A DNA stretch of 64,000 nucleotides from Anaerolineae bacterium. GTDB lineage: Bacteria; Chloroflexota; Anaerolineae; Aggregatilineales; Phototrophicaceae. The stretch is taken from the NCBI GenBank assembly GCA_023382675.1, contig JAHDWN010000003.1, positions 156,038-220,037 of the forward strand, given 5' to 3'. Positions within the stretch are counted from its first letter, which is position 1; each line of letters opens with the position of its first letter. Made by a program: the position numbers and the translations under genes. A model generated the notes under the pieces. That model was given only the letters and a program-made list of their open reading frames with translations. It did not search any database and was not told the DNA's origin. Positions 42,628 to 52,334 of the stretch are shown here, one piece after another.

Positions 42628-45600
42628 ATGGCGATGGAACTCCAGTCCATAGTTCAAGAGTTGAGTCAGCCACCGCGAGATATTCGCGACATTCCCCGCA
42701 GGGTGGATTTGTGTCGCCGGGCGCTTCTTATGCTGCCGCGCGAACGAAATGAGCAAATGTGGGCAGTGTTCCAGAGTTTGATTGGTGAGCTGCTCCTGCA
42801 GAATCCAGTGGGGAATCGGGCTGAAAACATCGAACAGGCGATCGTTGCCTATCAGCAAGCGCTCACTGTCATGACCCAGTCGGCGATGCCCGTCGAATGG
42901 GCGACCACCATGATGAACCTGGCGACCGCCTACTATTCTCGGCTTGGCGGCGACAAAGCTGAGAACATCGAACAGGCGATTGCCGCCTACCAGCAGGCGC
43001 TCACTGTCAGGACCCAGTCGGCAATGCCTGTCGAGTGGGCGCAAACCCTATATAACCTGGCGACCGCCTACTATTCTCGGGTTGGCGGCGACAAAGCTGA
43101 GAACATCGAACAGGCGATTGCCGCCTACCAGCAGGCGCTCACCGTCATCACCCAGTCGGCAATGCCTGTCGAGTGGGCGCAAATCCTGAATAACCTGGCG
43201 ACCGCGTACTATACCCGGATCGGCGGCGACAGAGCCGAGAACATCGAACAGGCGATCATTGCCTACCAGCAAGCGCTCGCTGTCATGACCCAGTCGGCCA
43301 TGCCCGTCGAATGGGCGCAAATTCAGTTTAACCTGGCGACCGCCTACTGTAACCGTATTCATGGCGACAGAGCCGAGAACATCGAACAGGCGATTGCCGC
43401 CTACCAGGAGGCGCTGACCATCAGAACCCAGTCGGCCATGCCCGTCGACTGGGCGCAAACCTTGAATAACCTGGCGACCGCCTACCAAGATCGCATACAC
43501 GGCGACAAAGCCGAGAACATCGAACTGGCGATTGCTGCTTGCCAGCAGGCGCTGACCGTCACAACGAAGGCAGCCATGCCCTCGGACTGGGCGCAAACTG
43601 TGATGAACCTGGGGATTGCCCTTCAAAACCGAATACACGGCGACAAAGCCAAGAACATCGAACTGGCGATTGTTGCCTACCAGGAGGCGCTGACCATCAG
43701 AACCCAGTCGGCGATGCCCGTCGACTGGGCGACGACCATGATGAACTTGGTGACCGCCTACCAAACCCGCATATACAGCGACAGAGCCGAGAATCTCGAA
43801 CAGGCGATTGCCGCCTACCAGCAAGTCCTGACCGTCAAGACCCAGGCGGCCATGCCCGTCGACTGGGCGACCACTATGATGAACCTGGCGAACGCCTACT
43901 GTGACCGCATTCGCGGCGACAAAGCCGAGAACATCGAACAGGCGATTGTCGCCTACCAGCAAGCACTGACCGTCAAGACCCAGGCGGCCATGCCCTTCGA
44001 GTGGGCGCGAACCCTGAATAACCTGGCAACGGCCTACCAAAATCGCATACACGGCGACAGAGTCGAGAATCTCGAACAGGCGATTGCCGCCTATCAGCAG
44101 GCGCTCACCGTAAGGACCCAGTCGACCATGCCTGTCGAGTACAGTCAGACTCTCAGCAATCTCGGCGCGCTCCATTTCGATGAGCGACGCTGGGCGGAGG
44201 CGAGTGAGATGTACTCCAACGTGATCGATGCCGGCAAATCGCTGCTTTCACAGGCTGCGACGGATGCCGGACGGCAGCACAATGTCAAGGAGTCGGCGTT
44301 GGCGTATGTCCGTTCTGCCTACTGTGCGCTGCGACTTGGACAACCCAGTGCGGCGCTTGAACGCCTGGAGGCGGGCAAGACGCGCCTCCAGGAGGAGGCA
44401 TTCGCGCTCGACGATACGAACCTGTTGCGGCTTTCTGAAGGGCAGCGAGGCCAGATACGAATCGCCCGCGCCCATATCCGTGCACTGGAAGCGGAATACC
44501 GGCTGCCAGAGGATCACCCTCAGCGCCGCGAAGAGCTTGAATTGACTGCGGCGCTCAGGGCCGCCCGCGAAGAGCTGCAAGCGATCATCGACGCAGTCCG
44601 CGTCGAACAGCCCGATTTCATGCCCGAAGACCTGGCACTACCTGAAATCCTGGCGCTGATTCCGCCAGAGAGCGCTCTTGTCGCCCCTCTGTTCACCTCG
44701 CAAGGCAGCGGCGTGTTCATCGTGCCACATGGCGCACAGAATGTGATCACTGATCACGTGATCATGCTCGACGATTTCACAGATGGCGATGCGGCCAGGT
44801 TGCTGATCGGTACGGAAGGTGATCCGGGTTGGCTGCGTGGGTATCTGGAAGGCGATGTAGAGGAGACGCTTGATATTATCACGCGCCGACTGTGGGATGA
44901 TCTGATCGAGACGATTGACGCGCGTCTGCAAGCGCTGGGCGTGAAACGTGTCCTGTTCATGCCACAGGGCGGGCTGGGCTTGCTGCCGGTTCACGCGGCC
45001 TGGCGCGAGGTCGAGGGCCAGCGCCGCTATTTCATGGACGACTACACGATCACCTACGCGCCCTCGGCCTACGCCTTGCAGGCGGCGACCAAGCGCGCAG
45101 CGAATCAAAAGGACAAGAATGCGCTGATCGCCGGAGTCAGCCATTATCCCGAACCGATGTCCGATCTGCCCAACACTGCCAGCGAAGCCAGAGCGATTGC
45201 AGACTTGTTCGGCGTGTCGCCTCTGCTCGACGGGCAGGTCGCCGTCGCCGCTGTGAATGCCTTGTCAAGCAGCGCGAACTATCTGCACCTGGCATGTCAT
45301 GGCTCGTTCGCCTGGGGCGGCGATACCTATCAGGCCGGGTTGTTCCTGCACAACGGCGAGCTGCTGACGATGGGCGAGATCATGGGGCGGCTCGATCTCA
45401 ATCAGACGCGGCTGGTGACGCTCTCGGCCTGTGAGACGGGTATCACCGACATTCGCAAAGCGCCGGACGAGTTTCTCGGTTTGTCCGCGGCGTTCATACA
45501 GGCGGGTGCGTCGGCGGTCGTCAGCAGCCTGTGGACGGTGGAAGACCGCAGCACGGCGCTGCTCATGGAGAAGATGTATCAGCTCATGCTCGACAAAGAT

Positions 45601-45711
45601 CATCCGCTGGAACCTGCCGTCGCTCTGCGCGAGGCGCAGTTCTGGCTGCGTAGTAACCCGGCCTATGCGCACCCGTTCTACTGGGCGGCATTCAAGATCG
45701 ACGGGGTGTAG
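42628..45711 (+). CDS. TPR-repeat CHAT domain protein (caspase-like protease candidate)
   Basis: Ten 46-aa TPR units AENIEQAIAAYQQALTVRTQSAMPVEWAQTLNNLATAYYSRIGGDK; C-terminal CHAT with YLHLACHGSFAW and LVTLSACETG. Confidence 0.93.
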   Translation: MAMELQSIVQELSQPPRDIRDIPRRVDLCRRALLMLPRERNEQMWAVFQSLIGELLLQNPVGNRAENIEQAIVAYQQALTVMTQSAMPVEWATTMMNLATAYYSRLGGDKAENIEQAIAAYQQALTVRTQSAMPVEWAQTLYNLATAYYSRVGGDKAENIEQAIAAYQQALTVITQSAMPVEWAQILNNLATAYYTRIGGDRAENIEQAIIAYQQALAVMTQSAMPVEWAQIQFNLATAYCNRIHGDRAENIEQAIAAYQEALTIRTQSAMPVDWAQTLNNLATAYQDRIHGDKAENIELAIAACQQALTVTTKAAMPSDWAQTVMNLGIALQNRIHGDKAKNIELAIVAYQEALTIRTQSAMPVDWATTMMNLVTAYQTRIYSDRAENLEQAIAAYQQVLTVKTQAAMPVDWATTMMNLANAYCDRIRGDKAENIEQAIVAYQQALTVKTQAAMPFEWARTLNNLATAYQNRIHGDRVENLEQAIAAYQQALTVRTQSTMPVEYSQTLSNLGALHFDERRWAEASEMYSNVIDAGKSLLSQAATDAGRQHNVKESALAYVRSAYCALRLGQPSAALERLEAGKTRLQEEAFALDDTNLLRLSEGQRGQIRIARAHIRALEAEYRLPEDHPQRREELELTAALRAAREELQAIIDAVRVEQPDFMPEDLALPEILALIPPESALVAPLFTSQGSGVFIVPHGAQNVITDHVIMLDDFTDGDAARLLIGTEGDPGWLRGYLEGDVEETLDIITRRLWDDLIETIDARLQALGVKRVLFMPQGGLGLLPVHAAWREVEGQRRYFMDDYTITYAPSAYALQAATKRAANQKDKNALIAGVSHYPEPMSDLPNTASEARAIADLFGVSPLLDGQVAVAAVNALSSSANYLHLACHGSFAWGGDTYQAGLFLHNGELLTMGEIMGRLDLNQTRLVTLSACETGITDIRKAPDEFLGLSAAFIQAGASAVVSSLWTVEDRSTALLMEKMYQLMLDKDHPLEPAVALREAQFWLRSNPAYAHPFYWAAFKIDGV
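42820..44199 (+). repeat. Ten tandem 138-bp repeats encoding TPR units
   Basis: Unit starts at 42820, 42958, 43096, 43234, 43372, 43510, 43648, 43786, 43924, 44062; last unit degenerate. Confidence 0.93.
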
Positions 45712-45716
45712 AGGTC

Positions 45717-45880
45717 TTGCCCTCATCCCCCGGCCCCTTCCCATGAATGGGACTTCCGAGGCGCTTTCAGCCACCTCTCTCGTCTCCGGAACGCTGCGCT
45801 GGGAGAAGGGGAGAATGCTACGTTGAAGTCCCTATCCCAGACGCGCAGCGCCGGTCGGGTGAGGGAATGAGGGTGAGGGC
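45717..45880. repeat. Intergenic repeat-like element with inverted ends (ttgccctcatccccc ... gggtgagggaatgagggtgagggc)
   Basis: C-rich left end and G-rich complementary right end, internal ccttctccc-like/ggagaaggggag stems, between convergent genes. Confidence 0.6.
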
Positions 45881-45885
45881 TTATA

Positions 45886-47085
45886 TCACTCAAGAATTTC
45901 GGTGATCAAGCCTGCGCCGACCGTCAGGCCACCCTCGCGGATGGCGAATTTCGAGCCGCGTTCGAGCGCCACCGGCGTGACGAGTTCGATCACGAGGTTG
46001 ACGTTGTCGCCGGGCATGACCAGCGGGATATCTTCCGGTAGGATGACCTCGCCGGTGACATCCATCGTCCGAATGTAGAACTGCGGACGATAGCCCGTGA
46101 CAAAGCCTTTGTGACGGCCACCTTCTTCCTGGCGCAGGATGTAGACCTGGCTGCGGAAGCGTTTGTGCGGTGTGATCGAACCGGGCTGCGCCAGCACCAT
46201 GCCGCGCTCGATCTCCTCGCGGTCAATGCCACGCAGCAGCACGCCAGCGTTATCACCGGCCATAGCCGCGTCGAGTTCCTTGTGGAACATCTCGATCCCT
46301 GTCACGACGCTGCGCTTGATCTCGTCACGCAGACCGACAATATCGACCTCCTGGCTTTTCTTGATCTGGCCGCGTTCGACACGCCCGGTCGCGACGGTGC
46401 CGCGCCCCTTGATCGAGAAGACATCCTCGACCGGCATCAGGAACGGTCGATCGATCTCACGTTTGGGCGTGGGGATCCAGCTATCGACGGTATCCATCAG
46501 CTCGAGGATCGGGGCATATTCCGGCGCGTTGATGTCGTCGCTCGTGCTTTCGAGCGCCGCGAGCGCGGAGCCGCGGACAATCGGCGTCTGCGGGTCGAAT
46601 TCATAGCGCTCCAACAGATCGCGCAGTTCCATCTCGACCAGTTGCAGCAGTTCCTCGTCGGCCATCTGATCGACCTTGTTGATGAAGACGACCATCGCCG
46701 GGACTTCGACCTGGCGCGCGAGCAGGACGTGCTCCATCGTTTGCGGCATGGGGCCGTCCGGCGCGCTGACGACCAGGATCGCGCCGTCCATTTGCGCCGC
46801 GCCGGTGATCATGTTCTTGATGTAGTCGCGGTGGCCGGGGCAGTCAACGTGCGCGTAGTGGCGCGCGTCCGTCTCGTACTCGGCGTGATGGACGTTGATG
46901 GTGATGCCACGGGCTTTCTCTTCCGGCGCGTTGTCGATCTCTTCAAACGACCGGCGCTGTGCCTGGCCTTTCATGGCGAGCACTTTGGTGATGGCTGCTA
47001 CCAGCGTCGTCTTGCCGTGATCGACGTGCCCAATCGTGCCGATATTGACGTGCGGCTTGGTGCGCACAAACGCGGTTTTCGTCAT
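45886..47085 (-). CDS. tuf: Elongation factor Tu (divergent copy)
   Basis: [104 protein letters not shown]. Confidence 0.95.
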   Translation of the reverse strand: MTKTAFVRTKPHVNIGTIGHVDHGKTTLVAAITKVLAMKGQAQRRSFEEIDNAPEEKARGITINVHHAEYETDARHYAHVDCPGHRDYIKNMITGAAQMDGAILVVSAPDGPMPQTMEHVLLARQVEVPAMVVFINKVDQMADEELLQLVEMELRDLLERYEFDPQTPIVRGSALAALESTSDDINAPEYAPILELMDTVDSWIPTPKREIDRPFLMPVEDVFSIKGRGTVATGRVERGQIKKSQEVDIVGLRDEIKRSVVTGIEMFHKELDAAMAGDNAGVLLRGIDREEIERGMVLAQPGSITPHKRFRSQVYILRQEEGGRHKGFVTGYRPQFYIRTMDVTGEVILPEDIPLVMPGDNVNLVIELVTPVALERGSKFAIREGGLTVGAGLITEILE

Positions 47086-47358
47086 AAGTCCATCTCCATG
47101 TGTAGATTTACAGCGGAGAGGCAAGTGTGATGTGAAGAACAGAGGGGGTTGCTGCAAAAACGGCAATCGCTTGCCCGGCAAGGCAGGAGCGCAATCAGTG
47201 TCCGCTATATACATTCTATCTTATCCGCTTCTGGCGCGCCCGGCTCATGATGGATGTCATATGAGACGCAGACATTCCGCGAAAACGGCCTTGTGAACCG
47301 CACCGCGATCAGCGAGTATTTCAGCGGTGGCGCGGATAAACGCAGAAATGAGCAAACC

Positions 47359-48681
47359 ATGGCAGCTTCTGCCCGCCTGAGCGGGATGCGCGGCTTCACA
47401 CTCGTTTGGGCAGGGCAGTTCGTGTCGCTGCTCGGCACGGCGATGACACAGTTCGGCCTGACGATCTGGGCCTATCAGTTGACCGGCCAGGCGACGGCGC
47501 TGGCGCTGGTCGGCTTCTTCAACTTCGCGCCGACGATCATCCTCAGCCCGATTGCCGGGGCGCTGGTGGATCGCTGGAATCGCAAGCTGGCGATGATGCT
47601 CAGCGATCTGGGCGCGGGCGCTGCAACCATCGCCGTGTTCCTGCTCTACAGCTCCGGCAATCTGGAAATCTGGCATCTCTACGCTGCCGGGGCGGTCACG
47701 GGCGCGTTCCAGGCGTTTCAATTTCCGGCCTATTCGGCGTCGATCTCGCTGATGATCAACAAAGAGCAGTATGGGCGCGCCAGTGGGATGCTGGCGCTGG
47801 CCGATTCCGCCTCGACGATCCTTGCGCCGCCACTGGCCGGTTTGTTCCTGGCGCTGCTCGGCCTGAGCGGGATCATGCTCATCGACATTGTGACGTTCGT
47901 GTTCGCGATTCTGGCGCTGCTCGTCGTCTTCATCCCACAGCCGGAAGTGACGGCGGCGGGCGCGGAAGGGCGCGGCAGTCTGCTCGGCGAGGCGGTCTAT
48001 GGCTTTCGCTATATCGTCGCGCGCCCCAGTCTGCTCGGTTTGCAACTCGTCTTCCTGGCTATCAATCTGCTGGCGAGCCTGGCGCTGGCGGTCTTCGCGC
48101 CCATGATCCTGGCGCGGACGAACCAGGAGGCCAACGCGCTGGCGCTGACCCAGGCGGCGAACGGCGCAGGCGGCGTCGTTGGCGGCCTGCTGATGAGCGT
48201 CTGGGGCGGGCCGAAGCGGCGTGTGCATGGCGTGCTGCTGGGCATGGCCGCGAGCAGCCTGTTCGGCCAGATGCTGCTCGGTTCAGGCAGCGGCCTGTTC
48301 GTCTGGGTGGTGGGCGCTTTCAATCTGTCGTTCTTGATTCCGCTGATCAACGGCTCAAATCAAGCCATCTGGCAGGCGAAAGTCGCGCCAGACGTGCAGG
48401 GGCGCGTCTTCGCTGCCCGCCGCATGATCGCACAGTTAACCGTGCCGGTCGCGTTCTTGCTGGCAGGGCCGCTGGCGGATCGTGTCTTCGAACCGGCGAT
48501 GATGCCCGGCGGCGCGCTGGTGGATGTGTTCAGCGGCTTCTCCGGCGTTGGCCCCGGCGCGGGCATGGGCGTCATGTTCGTGATCTTCGGCGCGTTCGGC
48601 GTGGCGGTTGGCCTGGGCGGCTATCTGTTCCCGGCGGTGCGCGATGCCGAAAACCTGCTGCCGGATCACGGCGGAGGCTGA
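47359..48681 (+). CDS. MFS transporter
   Basis: LVWAGQFVSLLGTAMTQFGLTIWAYQLTGQATALALVGFFNFAPTIILSPIAGALVDRWNRK. Confidence 0.92.
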   Translation: MAASARLSGMRGFTLVWAGQFVSLLGTAMTQFGLTIWAYQLTGQATALALVGFFNFAPTIILSPIAGALVDRWNRKLAMMLSDLGAGAATIAVFLLYSSGNLEIWHLYAAGAVTGAFQAFQFPAYSASISLMINKEQYGRASGMLALADSASTILAPPLAGLFLALLGLSGIMLIDIVTFVFAILALLVVFIPQPEVTAAGAEGRGSLLGEAVYGFRYIVARPSLLGLQLVFLAINLLASLALAVFAPMILARTNQEANALALTQAANGAGGVVGGLLMSVWGGPKRRVHGVLLGMAASSLFGQMLLGSGSGLFVWVVGAFNLSFLIPLINGSNQAIWQAKVAPDVQGRVFAARRMIAQLTVPVAFLLAGPLADRVFEPAMMPGGALVDVFSGFSGVGPGAGMGVMFVIFGAFGVAVGLGGYLFPAVRDAENLLPDHGGG

Positions 48682-48734
48682 TCCCGGGGTGAGATATATG
48701 GTATGCTAAATGCGGGTTTGAGGAGAGTCAGGCA

Positions 48735-48986
48735 ATGGCGGCAGTCCAGCCCCCGGCAGTATTGGACGAAATTCTGGAATTTCTGGCGCAAGGCCCTTCG
48801 CCTCAGGCAATTGTGGATTTCAAACCGTCTGAAGCGCTGGAACAACGCCTGGAGTATCTGCTTGATCGAAACCGGCGTGACGTGATTTCGCCAGAAGAGC
48901 AGGCGGAACTAGACGAATTCCTGCGCATGAATCACTTTATGACCATGCTGCAGATCCGCACGCGCAAGAAACTGCTTGGCAAATGA
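48735..48986 (+). CDS. Small protein (83 aa) coupled to HNH nuclease
   Basis: Overlaps next start by ATGA; FKPSEALEQRLEYLLDRNRRDVISPEEQAELDEFLRMNHFMTMLQIRTRKKL. Confidence 0.75.
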   Translation: MAAVQPPAVLDEILEFLAQGPSPQAIVDFKPSEALEQRLEYLLDRNRRDVISPEEQAELDEFLRMNHFMTMLQIRTRKKLLGK

Positions 48987-49423
48987 GCGATGCTTATGTT
49001 AGCGCGGAAATGCGCCGTAGTGTTGCGCTTCGGGCCGGTGCTTGTTGTGAGTATTGCCTGCTAAAGATGGGGACAATCGCCTTTCCCTTTCAAATCGATC
49101 ACATCATTTCGGAGAAGCACGGCGGTGTCACATCTGAGGAGAACCTTGCCCTCAGTTGCATTTACTGCAATGCTTACAAAGGCAGTGATATTGCCTCTGA
49201 AGATCCCTTTACGGACAAGATCACCCGCCTCTATAATCCTCGTACACAAGTGTGGGAAACACATTTCCGACGTGATCATGTAACGATCGTCCCCTTAACA
49301 CCTGAAGGACGAGTCACTGTCAAGTTACTGCGCTTGAATGAAGAACGGCGTGTGCTTGAGCGCGAGGCATTGATCGAGATCGGCGAGTATCCCTGTCGAG
49401 TGTTGCAACCTGAACGGACGTGA
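48983..49423 (+). CDS. HNH endonuclease
   Basis: RAGACCEYCLLKMGTIAFPFQIDHIISEKHGGVTSEENLALSCIYCNAYKGSD. Confidence 0.95.
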   Translation: MSDAYVSAEMRRSVALRAGACCEYCLLKMGTIAFPFQIDHIISEKHGGVTSEENLALSCIYCNAYKGSDIASEDPFTDKITRLYNPRTQVWETHFRRDHVTIVPLTPEGRVTVKLLRLNEERRVLEREALIEIGEYPCRVLQPERT

Positions 49424-49491
49424 ATTCTGCGTATCGCGTTGATTTTGTGTCCAGGAATGAAAGGGATACCGTGTGAGTAGTAGGTATCAAA

Positions 49492-49509
49492 GCCACGCTT
49501 TTGCGTGGC
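49492..49509 (+). terminator. Hairpin gccacgc-tttt-gcgtggc after HNH gene
   Basis: 7-bp perfect stem, weak T-rich tail (ctattt). Confidence 0.5.
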
Positions 49510-49563
49510 CTATTTGAGCGTTTTATTCTGTCGTTTGCACACGCTATGACCGAGGGATGTTGA

Positions 49564-50376
49564 ATGCCGCCGCTGATCTTGATTACGAATGATGATGGGG
49601 TACGTTCGCCGGGACTGCGCGCGCTGGCCGAGGTGGCGGCGCGGATCGGCGACGTGGTGATTTCTGCGCCGGCCCGGCAGCAGACGAGCATGAGCCGGGG
49701 CTTCGACCACGGCGGTGATGCCGGGCGCATTCTGCAGATCGAGATTGCGCTCGATGGGCAGATGTATCCGGCTTACGGTGTGGTCGGTTCGCCCGCCATG
49801 GCAGCGGCGCACGGTGTCCTGGAACTTGCGCCACGCCTGCCGGATCTGTGCCTGAGCGGGATCAACTACGGCGAGAACGTCGGCTTCAGCGTGACGCGCA
49901 GCGGGACGCTCGGCGCGGCCATTGAGGCAGCCTCGTTCGGCATCCCCGCTATCGCCGTCTCGCAGGAGAGCCATCCCGATGCCCACTTTTCCAACGACTA
50001 CACCGAGATGGATTGGCACGTCGCTCAGGCCGTGACGGAGCAGATCGCCAGGCGCGTGCTCGAACGCGGGCTGCCCGCGGGCACCGACGTGCTCAACGTC
50101 AACGTCCCCGACGGCGCAACCCAGCAATCGCCGATCCGCTGGACGCGTCAGAGCCGCCACAACTATTACAGCTATGTCGAACAGCCGGTGCGTGACCGCG
50201 ATATGCCTTTCCGGCTGCGCACACAGCGCCTCACGCCGCCCGATGCCGAGCACGACAGCGATATTTATGCCTTCGCTGTCGAGCGCGCCATCGCCGTGAC
50301 GCCCCTGACCGCCGACCTGACCGCCTGCGGGTTCGCCGATGGCTGGCTCGGCGATGATGTCTCGATGCAGAGTTGA
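49564..50376 (+). CDS. surE: 5'/3'-nucleotidase SurE
   Basis: PPLILITNDDGVRSPGLRALAEVAARIGDVVISAPARQQTSMSRGFDHGG; LCLSGINYGENVGFSVTRSGTLGAAIEAASFGIPAIAVSQE. Confidence 0.95.
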   Translation: MPPLILITNDDGVRSPGLRALAEVAARIGDVVISAPARQQTSMSRGFDHGGDAGRILQIEIALDGQMYPAYGVVGSPAMAAAHGVLELAPRLPDLCLSGINYGENVGFSVTRSGTLGAAIEAASFGIPAIAVSQESHPDAHFSNDYTEMDWHVAQAVTEQIARRVLERGLPAGTDVLNVNVPDGATQQSPIRWTRQSRHNYYSYVEQPVRDRDMPFRLRTQRLTPPDAEHDSDIYAFAVERAIAVTPLTADLTACGFADGWLGDDVSMQS

Positions 50377-50464
50377 AAAGCGCCGAATCGCTGTTGCCAT
50401 AAGGCTGTCACACGGCTTTGATAAGCTGAGGGTGTCGAACGATTTCAGAGAGGGAGGCATCCTC

Positions 50465-50836
50465 ATGAGCAATGCGATCAACTGGTTCGAGCTTCCGGCG
50501 CGCGATCACGAGCGGGCGGCGAAGTTTTACGAAACGATCCTGGGCGCGGAAATGCGGCGCGAACTCTTCTTCGGCACGCCGAATGCCATTTTCCCCTACG
50601 ATCAGGGCGGTATTGGCGGCGCGGTCATCGCTTCGGATCGCATCCAGCCGGCCAGGGGCGGCACGCTGGTCTATCTCGACACGCGCGGCGACATCGATGG
50701 TGTGTTGAGCCGGGTTGAGGCGGCGGGCGGCAGCATCGTCTCGCCCAAGCAGCCGATCGGCCCCGTGGGCTACATCGCGATCATCGAAGACAGCGAAGGC
50801 AATCAGGTCGGGCTGCACCAACCGCTGGCGGATTAG
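50465..50836 (+). CDS. VOC family (glyoxalase-like) protein
   Basis: INWFELPARDHERAAKFYETILGAEMRRE; GGSIVSPKQPIGPVGYIAIIEDSEGNQVGLHQP. Confidence 0.92.
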   Translation: MSNAINWFELPARDHERAAKFYETILGAEMRRELFFGTPNAIFPYDQGGIGGAVIASDRIQPARGGTLVYLDTRGDIDGVLSRVEAAGGSIVSPKQPIGPVGYIAIIEDSEGNQVGLHQPLAD

Positions 50837-50897
50837 CGCCACCACCATCATCTTGACCGAAGGGTTTGGCGCTGCCAGACCACAATCCATATGTTGT

Positions 50898-50927
50898 AGT
50901 ACGGGCGGGATATATCCCGCCCGTACT
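50898..50927. repeat. Perfect 30-nt palindrome agtacgggcgggatatatcccgcccgtact
   Basis: Read directly, centre between 50912 and 50913, intergenic. Confidence 0.85.
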
Positions 50928-50990
50928 TTGCCACACGCCGATTCGTGATCGAGGACGCGCGCCGGACGCAGCCGCGCTATAATCGTTAGC

Positions 50991-52331
50991 ATGAACGATT
51001 ACAGTCCTTCCAATCCGTATGCGTGCAGTGCGACCGATCAGACATTCGCGCCATTCGCCGGGCGCCAGGCCGCCTTCGCGCGGCTGCGCCAGCAGCTCAC
51101 CGACACGACGCGCAGCGGCGCACTGCTCGTGTTGGGACGCAGGCGCATCGGCAAGACGGCGTTCTTGCGCGCCTTCGACATGGCCTTCGATGACACATTC
51201 GTCGGCGTGTATCTCAATCTGCGCGAACTGACCGCGCAAACTGAGAGCGAGTGGTGGCTGAGCCTGGCCCAGGCGATCACGGAGCGGCTGATTGAGCGCG
51301 CATTTACGCTGAACCGGCTGATCGATCTGTCGCCGCCGGGGGATGATGCTCGCACCTGGTTCACGCAGACGTATCTGCCGCCGGTGCTGACGCTGGTCCG
51401 CCCGTTTCGCCGCATTGTGCTGCTGGCGGACGATGCGGAAGCGCTGCTTGACGCTGTCAGCGCCGGACATCTGGCCGCTGATACCATCACTTTCTTGCGC
51501 GAGCTGATCGATACACGCGCACGTCTGCACCTGACTCTCACACTCGACAGCGCCTACGAAGGTCGTATCAGCAGTTTGCAGCCGCTGGTGCGCCCCATCG
51601 ACGTGATCCGCCTGACGCATTTGAGCCAGGATGAAGTCCACTGGCTCCTGCGCGAGCCGGTGGAGGGGCGCTATCGGCTGGATGACACTGCGCTCGAGGC
51701 GGCCTGGCGGCTTACCGGCGGCGAACCGTCATTTGTCCAGGCCCTCGGCTGTGTGCTGTACCGCAGCGTCGAGGACGATTTGACCGCATCGCAGGTGACG
51801 GCAGAGGAGGTAAAGCAGGTCGCCGGGCAGGTGTTTAGCATGACGGCTGATGATCTGGGCCGGGCATGGGAGACGTTGAATTATCAAGAACAGCAGGCAC
51901 TGCGCGCCATCAGCCAACTGCAATATGCGCATCCATTGCGTCCCATCGATGCGGCAACGATTGCCCACTGGCTTGCGGATTCAGACGATCCCATCGATGC
52001 CACGGCGGTCAGTGCGACCATTCGCAGCCTGGAATACCGCGAGATGGTCAGACTGACTCCTGAAGGGGTTACACTCACGTCTGATTTGCTGCATCGCTGG
52101 CTGCTTGAGCGTGCCTATCCGGCGGCGCTGACGGCGGTCAGACGCGCCCCCGCTGCGTCCGAGGGCAGCCCGGCGCTGACACGGCGCAATCGCGGGCTGC
52201 GGCTGGCACTGCTGGTTGTGCTGCTGGCGATGCTGATTGTGGGTATCCTGCTGCTGACGACGCTGAGCAATCTGCCGCGCGACGAATTCCTGATCCCGCC
52301 GGAGCCGACCGTCACCCTCGTCGGCGAATAG
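50991..52331 (+). CDS. AAA/STAND-like ATPase with C-terminal TM anchor
   Basis: FAPFAGRQAAFARLRQQL; Walker A LGRRRIGKTAFL; Walker B RRIVLLADDAEALL; C-terminal TM LRLALLVVLLAMLIVGILLLTTL. Confidence 0.8.
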   Translation: MNDYSPSNPYACSATDQTFAPFAGRQAAFARLRQQLTDTTRSGALLVLGRRRIGKTAFLRAFDMAFDDTFVGVYLNLRELTAQTESEWWLSLAQAITERLIERAFTLNRLIDLSPPGDDARTWFTQTYLPPVLTLVRPFRRIVLLADDAEALLDAVSAGHLAADTITFLRELIDTRARLHLTLTLDSAYEGRISSLQPLVRPIDVIRLTHLSQDEVHWLLREPVEGRYRLDDTALEAAWRLTGGEPSFVQALGCVLYRSVEDDLTASQVTAEEVKQVAGQVFSMTADDLGRAWETLNYQEQQALRAISQLQYAHPLRPIDAATIAHWLADSDDPIDATAVSATIRSLEYREMVRLTPEGVTLTSDLLHRWLLERAYPAALTAVRRAPAASEGSPALTRRNRGLRLALLVVLLAMLIVGILLLTTLSNLPRDEFLIPPEPTVTLVGE

Positions 52332-52334
52332 CTG

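Noticed and set aside
43048-44175. 375-aa minus-strand ORF opposite the TPR array with internal repeats
   Set aside because: Antisense shadow of the 138-bp TPR repeats; sense strand encodes clear TPR-CHAT
42820-44199. Possible CRISPR-like repeat array
   Set aside because: Repeats are 138 bp, contiguous and coding (TPR); no spacers and no cas genes
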